From: Actinomycetota bacterium
Lineage (GTDB): Bacteria > Actinomycetota > Acidimicrobiia > Acidimicrobiales > Ilumatobacteraceae
Assembly: GCA_026393655.1 (NCBI GenBank)
Contig: JAPKZT010000083.1
Location: forward strand, 1 to 15,870
Direction of reading: 5' to 3'
Length of the DNA stretch: 15,870 bases
Under the pieces are notes generated by a model that ran no database searches, was not told the DNA's origin, and saw nothing but the letters and a program-made list of their open reading frames with translations. The translations under genes were made by a program, and so were the position numbers. Shown here piece after piece: positions 1 to 6,184 of this stretch; within the stretch, counting starts at the first letter, position 1; every line of letters starts with the position of its first letter.

Positions 1-72
1 TTTAAGATCCTCAACAAGCACCGAGCCAATATCTCCCGAGCCACCAAGAACAACAGTCATGTCTCGAGTCAT
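1..72 (-). CDS. Rossmann-fold NAD(P)-binding protein, N-terminal fragment
   Basis: Only the first 24 codons are in the window; the gene runs off the left edge. The reverse strand reads MTRDMTVVLGGSGDIGSVLV, and GGSGDIGS is the glycine-rich nucleotide-binding turn of a Rossmann fold. The family cannot be named from this; saccharopine-dehydrogenase-like and short-chain-dehydrogenase-like proteins both begin this way. Two in-frame ATGs are possible, at 72 and 60. I chose 72 because a TAAACT hexamer (84-79) ends exactly 6 nt before it, which fits a leaderless transcript, whereas neither start has a good Shine-Dalgarno sequence. It lies 55 bp downstream of mdh on the same strand. Confidence 0.6.
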   Translation of the reverse strand, partial: MTRDMTVVLGGSGDIGSVLVEDLK

Positions 73-78
73 CTTCAA

Positions 79-84
79 AGTTTA
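79..84 (-). promoter_or_regulatory. Candidate leaderless -10 element (TAAACT)
   Basis: TAAACT fits the actinobacterial -10 pattern TANNNT and is followed by exactly 6 nt (TTGAAG) and then the ATG at 72. This places the expected transcription start on the A of the start codon. No convincing -35 is seen. Inference from sequence pattern and spacing. Confidence 0.4.
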
Positions 85-111
85 CTCGCGCCGAAATTTG
101 AGCGCTTCGCG

Positions 112-126
112 CCGCGTGTAGCGCGG
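112..126 (-). terminator. Weak GC hairpin after mdh
   Basis: CCGCG (112-116) and CGCGG (122-126) form a 5-bp all-GC stem with a 5-nt loop, starting 2 nt after the mdh stop on the minus strand. No U-tract follows directly. It could be a Rho-type or weak intrinsic terminator, or chance GC-rich sequence. Confidence 0.2.
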
Positions 127-127
127 T

Positions 128-1114
128 TTAGATTAAGCCCAGACTACGCACGGCGTCGCGCTCGTCGATCAACTCGGCGACTGAAGCGTCAATCATTTTG
201 CGACTGAAATCGTTGACCGGCAAACCCTGCACGATGCTGTACTCGCCATTGGCGCATGTGCACGGAAACGACGAAATCAAGCCCGCTGGCACGCCGTAAC
301 TGCCATCCGACGGCACGCTCATACTGACCCAGTCTCCAGTTGGTGTGCCCTGCACCCAGTTACGAACATGATCCATTGCCGCAGTGCCAGCCGAAGCAGC
401 CGATGACAAACCACGCGCCTTGATAATCGCCGCACCGCGCTTGGCAACAGTCGGAATAAAAGTTTCGCGCAGCCACGCATCATCGTTAACTAAAGTCGCA
501 GCGTTCTTGCCATCAACTTCACAGTTGTAGAGATCTGGATACTGCGATGCCGAGTGATTGCCCCAGATCGTCATTTTTTTAATAGCAATAACTGGCTTGC
601 CAAGTCGTTGCGCAAGTTGGGCGACCGCGCGATTGTGATCTAAACGTGTCATCGCTGTGAATTGTTTTGGATCAATGCCCGCAGCATTACTCATCGCGAT
701 CAACGAGTTTGTATTCGCTGGGTTGCCGACAACTAATACCTTGACATTTTTTTTAGCATTTTTAGAAATTGCAAGACCTTGTGGTTTAAAGATGCCGCCA
801 TTTGCAGTTAACAAATCTGCGCGCTCCATGCCATCTTTGCGCGGCATTGCGCCAATCAACAACGCAATATCTGTATCGCCGAAAGCAACATTGGCATCAT
901 CAGTTGTGATCACATCAACGAGTGGCGCATAAGCGCAATCGTCAAGTTCCATTTTTACGCCGTTGAGCGCACCAAGCGCTGGCGTCACTTCAAGTAGTTG
1001 CAAAATAACTGGCGTATCTGGCCCAAGCATCTGCCCAGAAGCGATACGAAATAAAATTCCGTATCCGATTTGTCCGGCGGCGCCTGTAACTGTGATTCGA
1101 ACTGGTGTAGTCAT
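128..1114 (-). CDS. mdh: Malate dehydrogenase (NAD-dependent)
   Basis: Cytosolic TCA enzyme interconverting malate and oxaloacetate with NAD(H). The 328-residue product is the usual length for the actinobacterial type. The N-terminal Rossmann turn GAAGQIGYGILF is at about residues 11-22. Substrate arginines are R92 and R98 (PRKDGMER) and R162 (TRLDHNRA). The catalytic Asp-His pair is D159 with H187 (WGNHSAS). NPANTN (131-136) is the conserved cofactor-site loop. The frame also permits a TTG start at 1123, but an AGGA at 1127-1124 sits 9 nt before the ATG at 1114 and would abut the TTG, so 1114 is preferred. It begins 23 bp after the stop of the OatA-like acyltransferase and may be co-transcribed with it. 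Confidence 0.97.
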   Translation of the reverse strand: MTTPVRITVTGAAGQIGYGILFRIASGQMLGPDTPVILQLLEVTPALGALNGVKMELDDCAYAPLVDVITTDDANVAFGDTDIALLIGAMPRKDGMERADLLTANGGIFKPQGLAISKNAKKNVKVLVVGNPANTNSLIAMSNAAGIDPKQFTAMTRLDHNRAVAQLAQRLGKPVIAIKKMTIWGNHSASQYPDLYNCEVDGKNAATLVNDDAWLRETFIPTVAKRGAAIIKARGLSSAASAGTAAMDHVRNWVQGTPTGDWVSMSVPSDGSYGVPAGLISSFPCTCANGEYSIVQGLPVNDFSRKMIDASVAELIDERDAVRSLGLI

Positions 1115-1137
1115 AGCGAACAATCCTACGGTAAAAG

Positions 1138-3066
1138 TTAAGGTCGTCCAATTGCTTGCATCATTAAATCTGCATAGACCTTTTGACCTTCGATACGAAT
1201 ATGCGTCTTATCGCTGTATAGATATTCGGGGTGGGCATTTGCCACCGCATTCCAGTCGAACACCTTGACATTTTCGTATCTAGATGGCATTTCATTGAGT
1301 AGCAAGTTGTTTTTAGTTTGTCGCGCCTCATCTGGTACATGCACATTGACAAATAAGACCAACGGAACATCTTTGAGTGGCACCATTATTTCATCAAGTG
1401 TTTTTACATCGACCGTGTTGTTTGTGCCGAGGTGAATGATCACTACAGACCCAAGACGATTGATTGACTTCATGTAGTTAGCGATCTCAAGTGCCTGACG
1501 AAATGGACGACTCTTCAACGCATCAACCGTGACGCCGCGCTCGGTCAACACATTTGCGGCACCAAGCATCACCGAGTCGCCAATTGCCAAAATATCAATC
1601 ACTTGACCGTCAAGAGACCCTGGGGCCGCCGGTGCTGTCGGCGCTTGCCCAAGAAGCGTCGTGCCCGTGATCACAACTGGTGCCGTTGATGCACCCGAGC
1701 CGAGTACATCAACGACGTTTTGTTGATTATCAGAAAGGTTCTGCGTGATTTCATCGACCTGAACTTTTGCGGTGACCAAGCTGACCACACCAAAAACGGG
1801 TAACAGCGAAAAAACTGCGATCAATAAAATTTGTCGCTGACGCCTCGCAACATCTCTGCCATAGCCGGGTGCTCTGAATTCTCTCCACCACTGTGAAATT
1901 GCGCCGTGTCGCACCGGAGTTTCAATCAAGCGAAAACTAAGTTCAGTAAACGCAAGAGCAATTAACGCCAGCACCACAAACTCGTAGGGTGTTAAACCTT
2001 TGCCGGCAAACCGACGATAAAACTGAAATACGGGCCAGTGGAATAAATAAAACCCATATGAGCGTCGACCTAGCCACACAAATATGGGGTTACCCAGACT
2101 GCGCGAAATAATAAACGAAGACGGATGAACTGCCGCTGCGATCAACGCAATACTGGCGAGATCTACGACAAAGAAGCCGCCGCGAAATAAAAAGTCGTAA
2201 CCAATCGTGCCGGCATCGGTGCCTTCAATAACTGTGTGAAATTTGAACATCGCCAAAACGATTACTCCGAGGCCGACAAGACCGACTAGATCAAACAAAC
2301 TTCCATCGCTACCGGCTTGTGATCGCTTCAATAGCCAAGGTCGCCACCAAATTGCAAGTGCGGCACCGAGCAACAACCCGCCCGAACGCGTGAGCGTGCC
2401 GAGAAATAGAAAATCAATTCTTGAAACAGAGTGACCAAAAAGTGACATGAATTGTTGCGGTGTCTGATCGATTGTCGAAATCGTGCCCGGGCGGTAAGTC
2501 ATTGCCACATAAATTGCCACACCAACCGACATTCCAAAAAACAAAACACCGACACTCGGTATTTTTCGCTTGCCGAGTTTGGCGACCAGCAACATCACCA
2601 GTGGCCAAACAAGATAAAACTGTTCTTCAACTGCGAGCGACCACAAATGACGCAGCGGCACAAATTCGAATGATGTGAAGTAACTCGTGCCGTTCCACAC
2701 TTGAAACCAGTTGAAACCATATAACAGCGCTGCGACTACATCACCACGAAGCGTGCCAAGCATCGTTCGTTGAAACAGCGAAGCGAACACCACGACACCG
2801 ACAACCATCACCCAAAGCGCGGGTAGCAACCGCCTGAAACGACGCATCCAAAACTGCCCCAAACTAATTGAGCCGCTTTGCTCAGATTCAGCGAGCAACA
2901 GAAGTGTGATCAAATATCCGCTGATCACAAAGAAAACTTCGACACCGAGAAAGCCGCCGGGCAACCAAAGTTTGTTTGCGTGATAGATAATCACCGCGAT
3001 CACTGAAAGCGCGCGAATTCCATCTAAAGATGGAATGTATGAAAGGAGTTGAGGTCGTTTGTTCAT
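1138..3066 (-). CDS. OatA-like membrane acyltransferase with C-terminal SGNH domain
   Basis: Integral-membrane O-acyltransferase (acyltransferase family 3) fused to an extracytoplasmic SGNH-hydrolase-type domain, the architecture of peptidoglycan or polysaccharide O-acetyltransferases such as OatA. The N-terminus YIPSLDGIRALSVIAVIIYH and the following GVEVFFVISGYLIT and RRFRRLLPALW are family hallmarks. About ten hydrophobic segments fill residues 12-430. After a linker, the SGNH domain starts near residue 485 with the nucleophile block AIGDSVML (about 495), then HLGTNN, and a closing DKTHIR (about 620) supplying Asp and His. At 642 residues the length is normal for the family. The likely substrate is cell-wall glycan; the exact acceptor cannot be read from sequence. 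It lies between sucD (80 bp upstream) and mdh (23 bp downstream). Confidence 0.9.
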   Translation of the reverse strand: MNKRPQLLSYIPSLDGIRALSVIAVIIYHANKLWLPGGFLGVEVFFVISGYLITLLLLAESEQSGSISLGQFWMRRFRRLLPALWVMVVGVVVFASLFQRTMLGTLRGDVVAALLYGFNWFQVWNGTSYFTSFEFVPLRHLWSLAVEEQFYLVWPLVMLLVAKLGKRKIPSVGVLFFGMSVGVAIYVAMTYRPGTISTIDQTPQQFMSLFGHSVSRIDFLFLGTLTRSGGLLLGAALAIWWRPWLLKRSQAGSDGSLFDLVGLVGLGVIVLAMFKFHTVIEGTDAGTIGYDFLFRGGFFVVDLASIALIAAAVHPSSFIISRSLGNPIFVWLGRRSYGFYLFHWPVFQFYRRFAGKGLTPYEFVVLALIALAFTELSFRLIETPVRHGAISQWWREFRAPGYGRDVARRQRQILLIAVFSLLPVFGVVSLVTAKVQVDEITQNLSDNQQNVVDVLGSGASTAPVVITGTTLLGQAPTAPAAPGSLDGQVIDILAIGDSVMLGAANVLTERGVTVDALKSRPFRQALEIANYMKSINRLGSVVIIHLGTNNTVDVKTLDEIMVPLKDVPLVLFVNVHVPDEARQTKNNLLLNEMPSRYENVKVFDWNAVANAHPEYLYSDKTHIRIEGQKVYADLMMQAIGRP

Positions 3067-3072
3067 TATCCG

Positions 3073-3078
3073 TTTATA
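3073..3078 (-). promoter_or_regulatory. Candidate leaderless -10 element (TATAAA)
   Basis: TATAAA matches TATAAT at 5 of 6 positions and is separated from the ATG at 3066 by exactly 6 nt (CGGATA). The acyltransferase has no clear Shine-Dalgarno, so a leaderless transcript independent of sucCD is plausible. Confidence 0.45.
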
Positions 3079-3091
3079 TCTTCTAGTTACA

Positions 3092-3107
3092 GTCGCTATT
3101 CGGCGAC
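3092..3107 (-). other. Small hairpin in the sucD-acyltransferase gap
   Basis: GTCGC (3092-3096) and GCGAC (3103-3107) form a 5-bp stem with a 6-nt loop in the 80-bp gap after sucD. There is no U-tract, so it is not a convincing intrinsic terminator, but it is the only dyad in that gap. Confidence 0.2.
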
Positions 3108-3146
3108 CACAAATACTAGACGGTCACTCGACAGCAAAACTGAAAT

Positions 3147-4043
3147 CTAGAAACCTGCAACGATTTGCGACATTAGATCACAAGCCTCAGTTGGATTCAA
3201 CCCGATCATCACACCAGCACTTCTGAGCGCATCCATCTTGCCTTGCGCGGTACCTTTGCCACCCGAGACAATCGCCCCAGCATGACCCATTTTTTTACCA
3301 GCAGGTGCTGTGACACCTGCGATATATGCACTCATCGGTTTTGTCACATGATTTGTGATGAACTCTGCGGCTTCTTCTTCGGCAGTGCCACCGATTTCGC
3401 CGATCATAATAATCGCATGTGTTTCTGGGTCAGCTTGAAACTCGGCCAAACAATCAACGAACGAAGTGCCAGGCACTGGGTCGCCGCCGATGCCGACACA
3501 AGTTGATACACCAATATTTAATTGCTTGAGCTCATAAAGTGCTTGATAAGTAAGTGTGCCCGATCGCGAAACGATGCCCACGTTTGGTCCGTTCTTAGTT
3601 GGCAACGCTGCGATCTCGCCAGCGGTGATACCGATGTTGCATTTGCCGGGGCTTATGATGCCAGGGCAGTTCGGCCCAAGCAACCGCGTCTTTGGAAAAT
3701 CGCGTTGCAGGTTTGCAAACACTCGCGCTTCATCTTGCGCTGGTACACCTTCTGTTATGCAAACAATAAAACTGATTCCGGCGCGAGCGGCCTCAAGAAT
3801 TGCCGCGGGCGCTGCCTTCGGCGGCACAGCGATAAACGATGCGGTTGCCCCGGTTGCGATAACTGCAGCTTCAACGCTGTCGTATACGGGGATACCTTCA
3901 ACGTCTTGACCGGCCTTGCCAGGTGTTACACCAGCAACAACTTGAGTGCCATAGTCGCGATTTCGCAACCCATGAAACCGCCCTTGTCCGCCTGTCAAGC
4001 CTTGCACCAATACTTTTGTATTTTCGTTTACAAATATTGCCAT
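3147..4043 (-). CDS. sucD: Succinyl-CoA ligase subunit alpha
   Basis: Alpha subunit of succinyl-CoA synthetase, which with SucC converts succinyl-CoA, ADP or GDP and phosphate to succinate, CoA and NTP. The 298-residue product has the N-terminal CoA-binding Rossmann domain (GLTGGQGRFHGLRNRDYGT, 15-33) and the ligase domain. H254 in KKMGHAGAIVSGGKGTA is the phosphohistidine. LLGPNCPGII (121-130) is also conserved. The frame is open further upstream, into sucC, but the ATG at 4043 gives the standard SucD N-terminus (MAIFVNENTKVLVQG) and lies 4 bp after the sucC stop, with an AGGAAAG (4060-4054) in the end of sucC as a likely ribosome site. Tight coupling to sucC suggests a single transcript. 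Confidence 0.97.
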   Translation of the reverse strand: MAIFVNENTKVLVQGLTGGQGRFHGLRNRDYGTQVVAGVTPGKAGQDVEGIPVYDSVEAAVIATGATASFIAVPPKAAPAAILEAARAGISFIVCITEGVPAQDEARVFANLQRDFPKTRLLGPNCPGIISPGKCNIGITAGEIAALPTKNGPNVGIVSRSGTLTYQALYELKQLNIGVSTCVGIGGDPVPGTSFVDCLAEFQADPETHAIIMIGEIGGTAEEEAAEFITNHVTKPMSAYIAGVTAPAGKKMGHAGAIVSGGKGTAQGKMDALRSAGVMIGLNPTEACDLMSQIVAGF

Positions 4044-4047
4044 GTTG

Positions 4048-5199
4048 TTAATTCTTTCCTGCGAGATCGACTGCAACGCGAGCAGCCTCAAGCATTGTTG
4101 ACCGCGACATTAGTTGTGACTCGTCAATGCCAGCATTTGCAATGATCGCACGACCCTCGATGGCATTAGTGCCGTCAAGTCGAATCACAATCGGTGCACG
4201 CAGTTTGACGCGCTTCATCGCTTCGACGATTCCCTTGGCGACTTCATCACCTCGTGTGATTCCACCAAAGATATTGATAAAAATGCTTTTCACTTTCGTG
4301 TCCGAGTTGATCACTTCAAGCGCCGCGGTCATCAGTTCGGCGTTCGCGCCACCACCGATGTCTAAAAAGTTGGCAGCCTTACCGCCGACTTGATTGACAA
4401 CATCAAGCGTGCTCATTGCCAAACCGGCGCCGTTGGCGATGATACCAACTGTGCCGTCAAGTCCGATGTATTGCAGATTTTTTTCGCGGGCGAGTTTTTC
4501 GCGCTCGTCAAGTTCTTCGGTTGCGCGGTATTCATCCCACTCTGGGTGTCGAAATGCTGCGTTATCGTCAAGCGTCACTTTGGCATCAAGTGCATGCACT
4601 TCACCGTTTGGTTTTAAAATCAGTGGATTAATTTCGGCCAAATCGCAATCACCTTTAGTGAAGCACTCATAAAGTTTGACGAGCATCGCTGCAACTCCGT
4701 CGATTGCTTTTTGCGAAATTTGTGCGTCGACAACTGCACGTCGAGCAGTTTCAAGACTCAAGCCTTCAATTGGGTTGACATATAACTTGACGATCGCAGT
4801 TGGGTCGGTAACCGCAACTTGCTCGATCTCGACTCCACCTTGTGCCGAGAGCATCAACAGATGTCGCTTGGCAGAGCGGTCGAGTGTGAACGATGCATAA
4901 TATTCTTCGGCGATATCTGATGCGTGTTCAACCCAAACGCGTTTGACAACATGGCCTTTGATATCCATGCCCAAAATATTGCCCGCGTGCGTGCGAACTT
5001 CGTCGGCATTGTTCGCGAGTTTGATTCCACCTGCTTTGCCGCGGCCACCGACTTGCACTTGAGCCTTAATCACAACAGGGTATTGCGCCAATTCGGCCTG
5101 TTTCACTACCTCATCAACAGTTAATGCAACACCACCAGCAGAAACAGCAATGTCGTAGCGCGCGAAATATTGTTTGCCTTGATATTCAAATAAATCCAC
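4048..5199 (-). CDS. sucC: Succinyl-CoA ligase subunit beta (ADP/GDP-forming)
   Basis: Beta subunit of succinyl-CoA synthetase, carrying the ATP-grasp nucleotide site. The N-terminus MDLFEYQGKQYFARYDI and the grasp segment KAQVQVGGRGKAGGIKL (45-61) are diagnostic. EINPLIL and the following Asp (LDAKVTLDDNA) supply the metal-binding region, and IFGGITRGDEVA is the C-terminal domain signature. Its 383 residues are full length. The start is GTG at 5199, preceded by AAGGAAG (5210-5204) with 4 nt spacing, the strongest Shine-Dalgarno in the window. It follows the B12-binding mutase subunit by 38 bp on the same strand. Nucleotide specificity (ADP or GDP) cannot be decided by eye. Confidence 0.97.
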   Translation of the reverse strand: MDLFEYQGKQYFARYDIAVSAGGVALTVDEVVKQAELAQYPVVIKAQVQVGGRGKAGGIKLANNADEVRTHAGNILGMDIKGHVVKRVWVEHASDIAEEYYASFTLDRSAKRHLLMLSAQGGVEIEQVAVTDPTAIVKLYVNPIEGLSLETARRAVVDAQISQKAIDGVAAMLVKLYECFTKGDCDLAEINPLILKPNGEVHALDAKVTLDDNAAFRHPEWDEYRATEELDEREKLAREKNLQYIGLDGTVGIIANGAGLAMSTLDVVNQVGGKAANFLDIGGGANAELMTAALEVINSDTKVKSIFINIFGGITRGDEVAKGIVEAMKRVKLRAPIVIRLDGTNAIEGRAIIANAGIDESQLMSRSTMLEAARVAVDLAGKN

Positions 5200-5203
5200 T
5201 TAA

Positions 5204-5210
5204 CTTCCTT
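5204..5210 (-). promoter_or_regulatory. Ribosome binding site deciding the sucC GTG start
   Basis: AAGGAAG lies 4 nt before the GTG at 5199. It supports GTG as the true start rather than a downstream codon. Confidence 0.65.
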
Positions 5211-5237
5211 TTTATATTTTGCTTGTGTTATGAAACT

Positions 5238-5642
5238 TTATTTTTCGCGCGCGTCAAGTGCAATCTCTAGCCATTTTGCGATTTCGCCAAGCGACGAACC
5301 TGGCCCGAAAATTTCACCAACACCCTGTTGTTTGAGCGTGACTATGTCTTCAAGTGGAATAACCCCACCGCCAAAAATTAAAACCTCGCCGAGTTTTCGA
5401 ATTCGCAATTCTTCCATCACACGAGGAAACAAAGTCAAGTGGGCCCCTGAAAGTAATGAGAGACCGATTGCATCGGCATCTTCTTGCAACACCGTTTCGG
5501 CAATCTGCTCGGGGGTTTGGTGCAAACCCGTATAAATGACCTCAAATCCGTGATCACGAAGGGCGCGGGTGATCGTTTTGGCTCCCCGATCATGGCCATC
5601 TAGACCAGGTTTTGCAACAACAACTCGATAATTTCGTTTCAC
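5238..5642 (-). CDS. Stand-alone B12-binding subunit of methylmalonyl-CoA-type mutase
   Basis: Cobalamin-binding small subunit of an acyl-CoA mutase (methylmalonyl-CoA or related isobutyryl/2-hydroxyisobutyryl type). The 134 residues cover just the B12 domain: DGHDRG (15-20) is the DxHxxG motif whose H17 ligates cobalt from below, S62-L-L64 is the SxL motif, and GGG (91-93) lines the nucleotide tail pocket. VVVAKPGLDGHDRGAKTI is characteristic of this family. The TIM-barrel catalytic subunit is not in the window, so the substrate is not fixed. The start is GTG at 5642 with an AAGG about 10 nt upstream. Being upstream of sucCD on the same strand fits a methylmalonyl-CoA to succinyl-CoA to succinate route. 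Confidence 0.9.
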   Translation of the reverse strand: MKRNYRVVVAKPGLDGHDRGAKTITRALRDHGFEVIYTGLHQTPEQIAETVLQEDADAIGLSLLSGAHLTLFPRVMEELRIRKLGEVLIFGGGVIPLEDIVTLKQQGVGEIFGPGSSLGEIAKWLEIALDAREK

Positions 5643-5649
5643 GACTTAT

Positions 5650-5655
5650 TAACCT
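5650..5655 (+). promoter_or_regulatory. Candidate leaderless -10 element (TAACCT)
   Basis: TAACCT fits TANNNT and is separated from the ATG at 5662 by exactly 6 nt (TACGAC). No Shine-Dalgarno precedes this ATG. The hexamer lies inside the 19-bp gap to the divergent B12-subunit gene. Confidence 0.45.
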
Positions 5656-5661
5656 TACGAC

Positions 5662-6141
5662 ATGAAACGAGTCGAATTCACATCGCCAATTTCACGAGCG
5701 ATCATGCCAATTGTTGGCGGTATCGCAGGTTTCGCATTGCTTTTTGGAGTGACGTGGATTTTGGCAAGCACCTCAACTAAAAATCGTCAGAGTCGACCCC
5801 AGACGATTCCGCAGACTTTTGAAATTGGGGATGTAAAAGACGTAGCCAAAAGCATCGATCAAGATGGCCCAATTTTGTACCCAGACTTGCGCGACGCAAC
5901 TGGCAAGCGTTCGATCGTGATTGACCACACAGGCACTAACACAGCAAAGGGCTGGCAGGTTTACTATGCCTACCCTGCAGACCGCACTGAGACCTGCTTA
6001 GTTGAGCATCTTAAAAAATCTCGCAACTTTAAAGACTGCGATGGTCGAACGCTTGCAGTTGAACAATTAAAACTTCCGCTTGACGTGAGACCTATTGTCG
6101 AAAATCTCAAAACACTTTTAATTGATTTACGCGCGGGCTAG
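5662..6141 (+). CDS. Small membrane-anchored protein of unknown function
   Basis: 159 residues with one hydrophobic segment (about 14-36), then a hydrophilic linker and a domain of roughly 110 residues expected outside the membrane. Visible features are GPILYPDLRDATGKRS (69-84), a pair of cysteines C112 and C126, and a closing hydrophobic LLIDLR. The order of these elements faintly recalls the Rieske fold (basal strands, then a C...C-containing loop before PxxxRP), but the CxH pairs needed for a 2Fe-2S cluster are absent, so a cluster is not expected. I do not recognise the family. It is divergent from the B12-subunit gene with only 19 bp between starts and converges on pcrA. The ATG at 5662 is supported by a leaderless-type -10. 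Confidence 0.75.
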   Translation: MKRVEFTSPISRAIMPIVGGIAGFALLFGVTWILASTSTKNRQSRPQTIPQTFEIGDVKDVAKSIDQDGPILYPDLRDATGKRSIVIDHTGTNTAKGWQVYYAYPADRTETCLVEHLKKSRNFKDCDGRTLAVEQLKLPLDVRPIVENLKTLLIDLRAG

Positions 6142-6143
6142 AA

Positions 6144-6184
6144 AGCTAGCAAGTTAATTAGCTAGCTAACTAGTTTATTTTTTT
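6144..6184 (+). terminator. Hairpin plus T-tract between convergent genes
   Basis: AGCTAGC (6144-6150) and GCTAGCT (6161-6167) form a 7-bp stem with a 10-nt loop just after the stop at 6141. They are followed by TTT-A-TTTTTTT (6174-6184). A perfect 12-bp palindrome, TTAGCTAGCTAA, overlaps the second arm. The structure fits a weak intrinsic terminator for the plus-strand gene and overlaps the end of pcrA. Confidence 0.4.

Noticed and set aside
1114..1123. TTG start for mdh three codons upstream
   Set aside because: The AGGA ribosome site directly abuts this TTG but is 9 nt from the ATG at 1114, which also gives the usual Mdh N-terminus.
4043..4091. Earlier in-frame start for sucD inside sucC
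   Set aside because: It would add 16 residues not found at the typical SucD N-terminus, and the ATG at 4043 is correctly coupled to the sucC stop.
3522..4145. Plus-strand open frame of 207 codons opposite sucD and the end of sucC
   Set aside because: The opposite strand encodes complete, conserved SucC and SucD; this frame shows no recognisable protein features.
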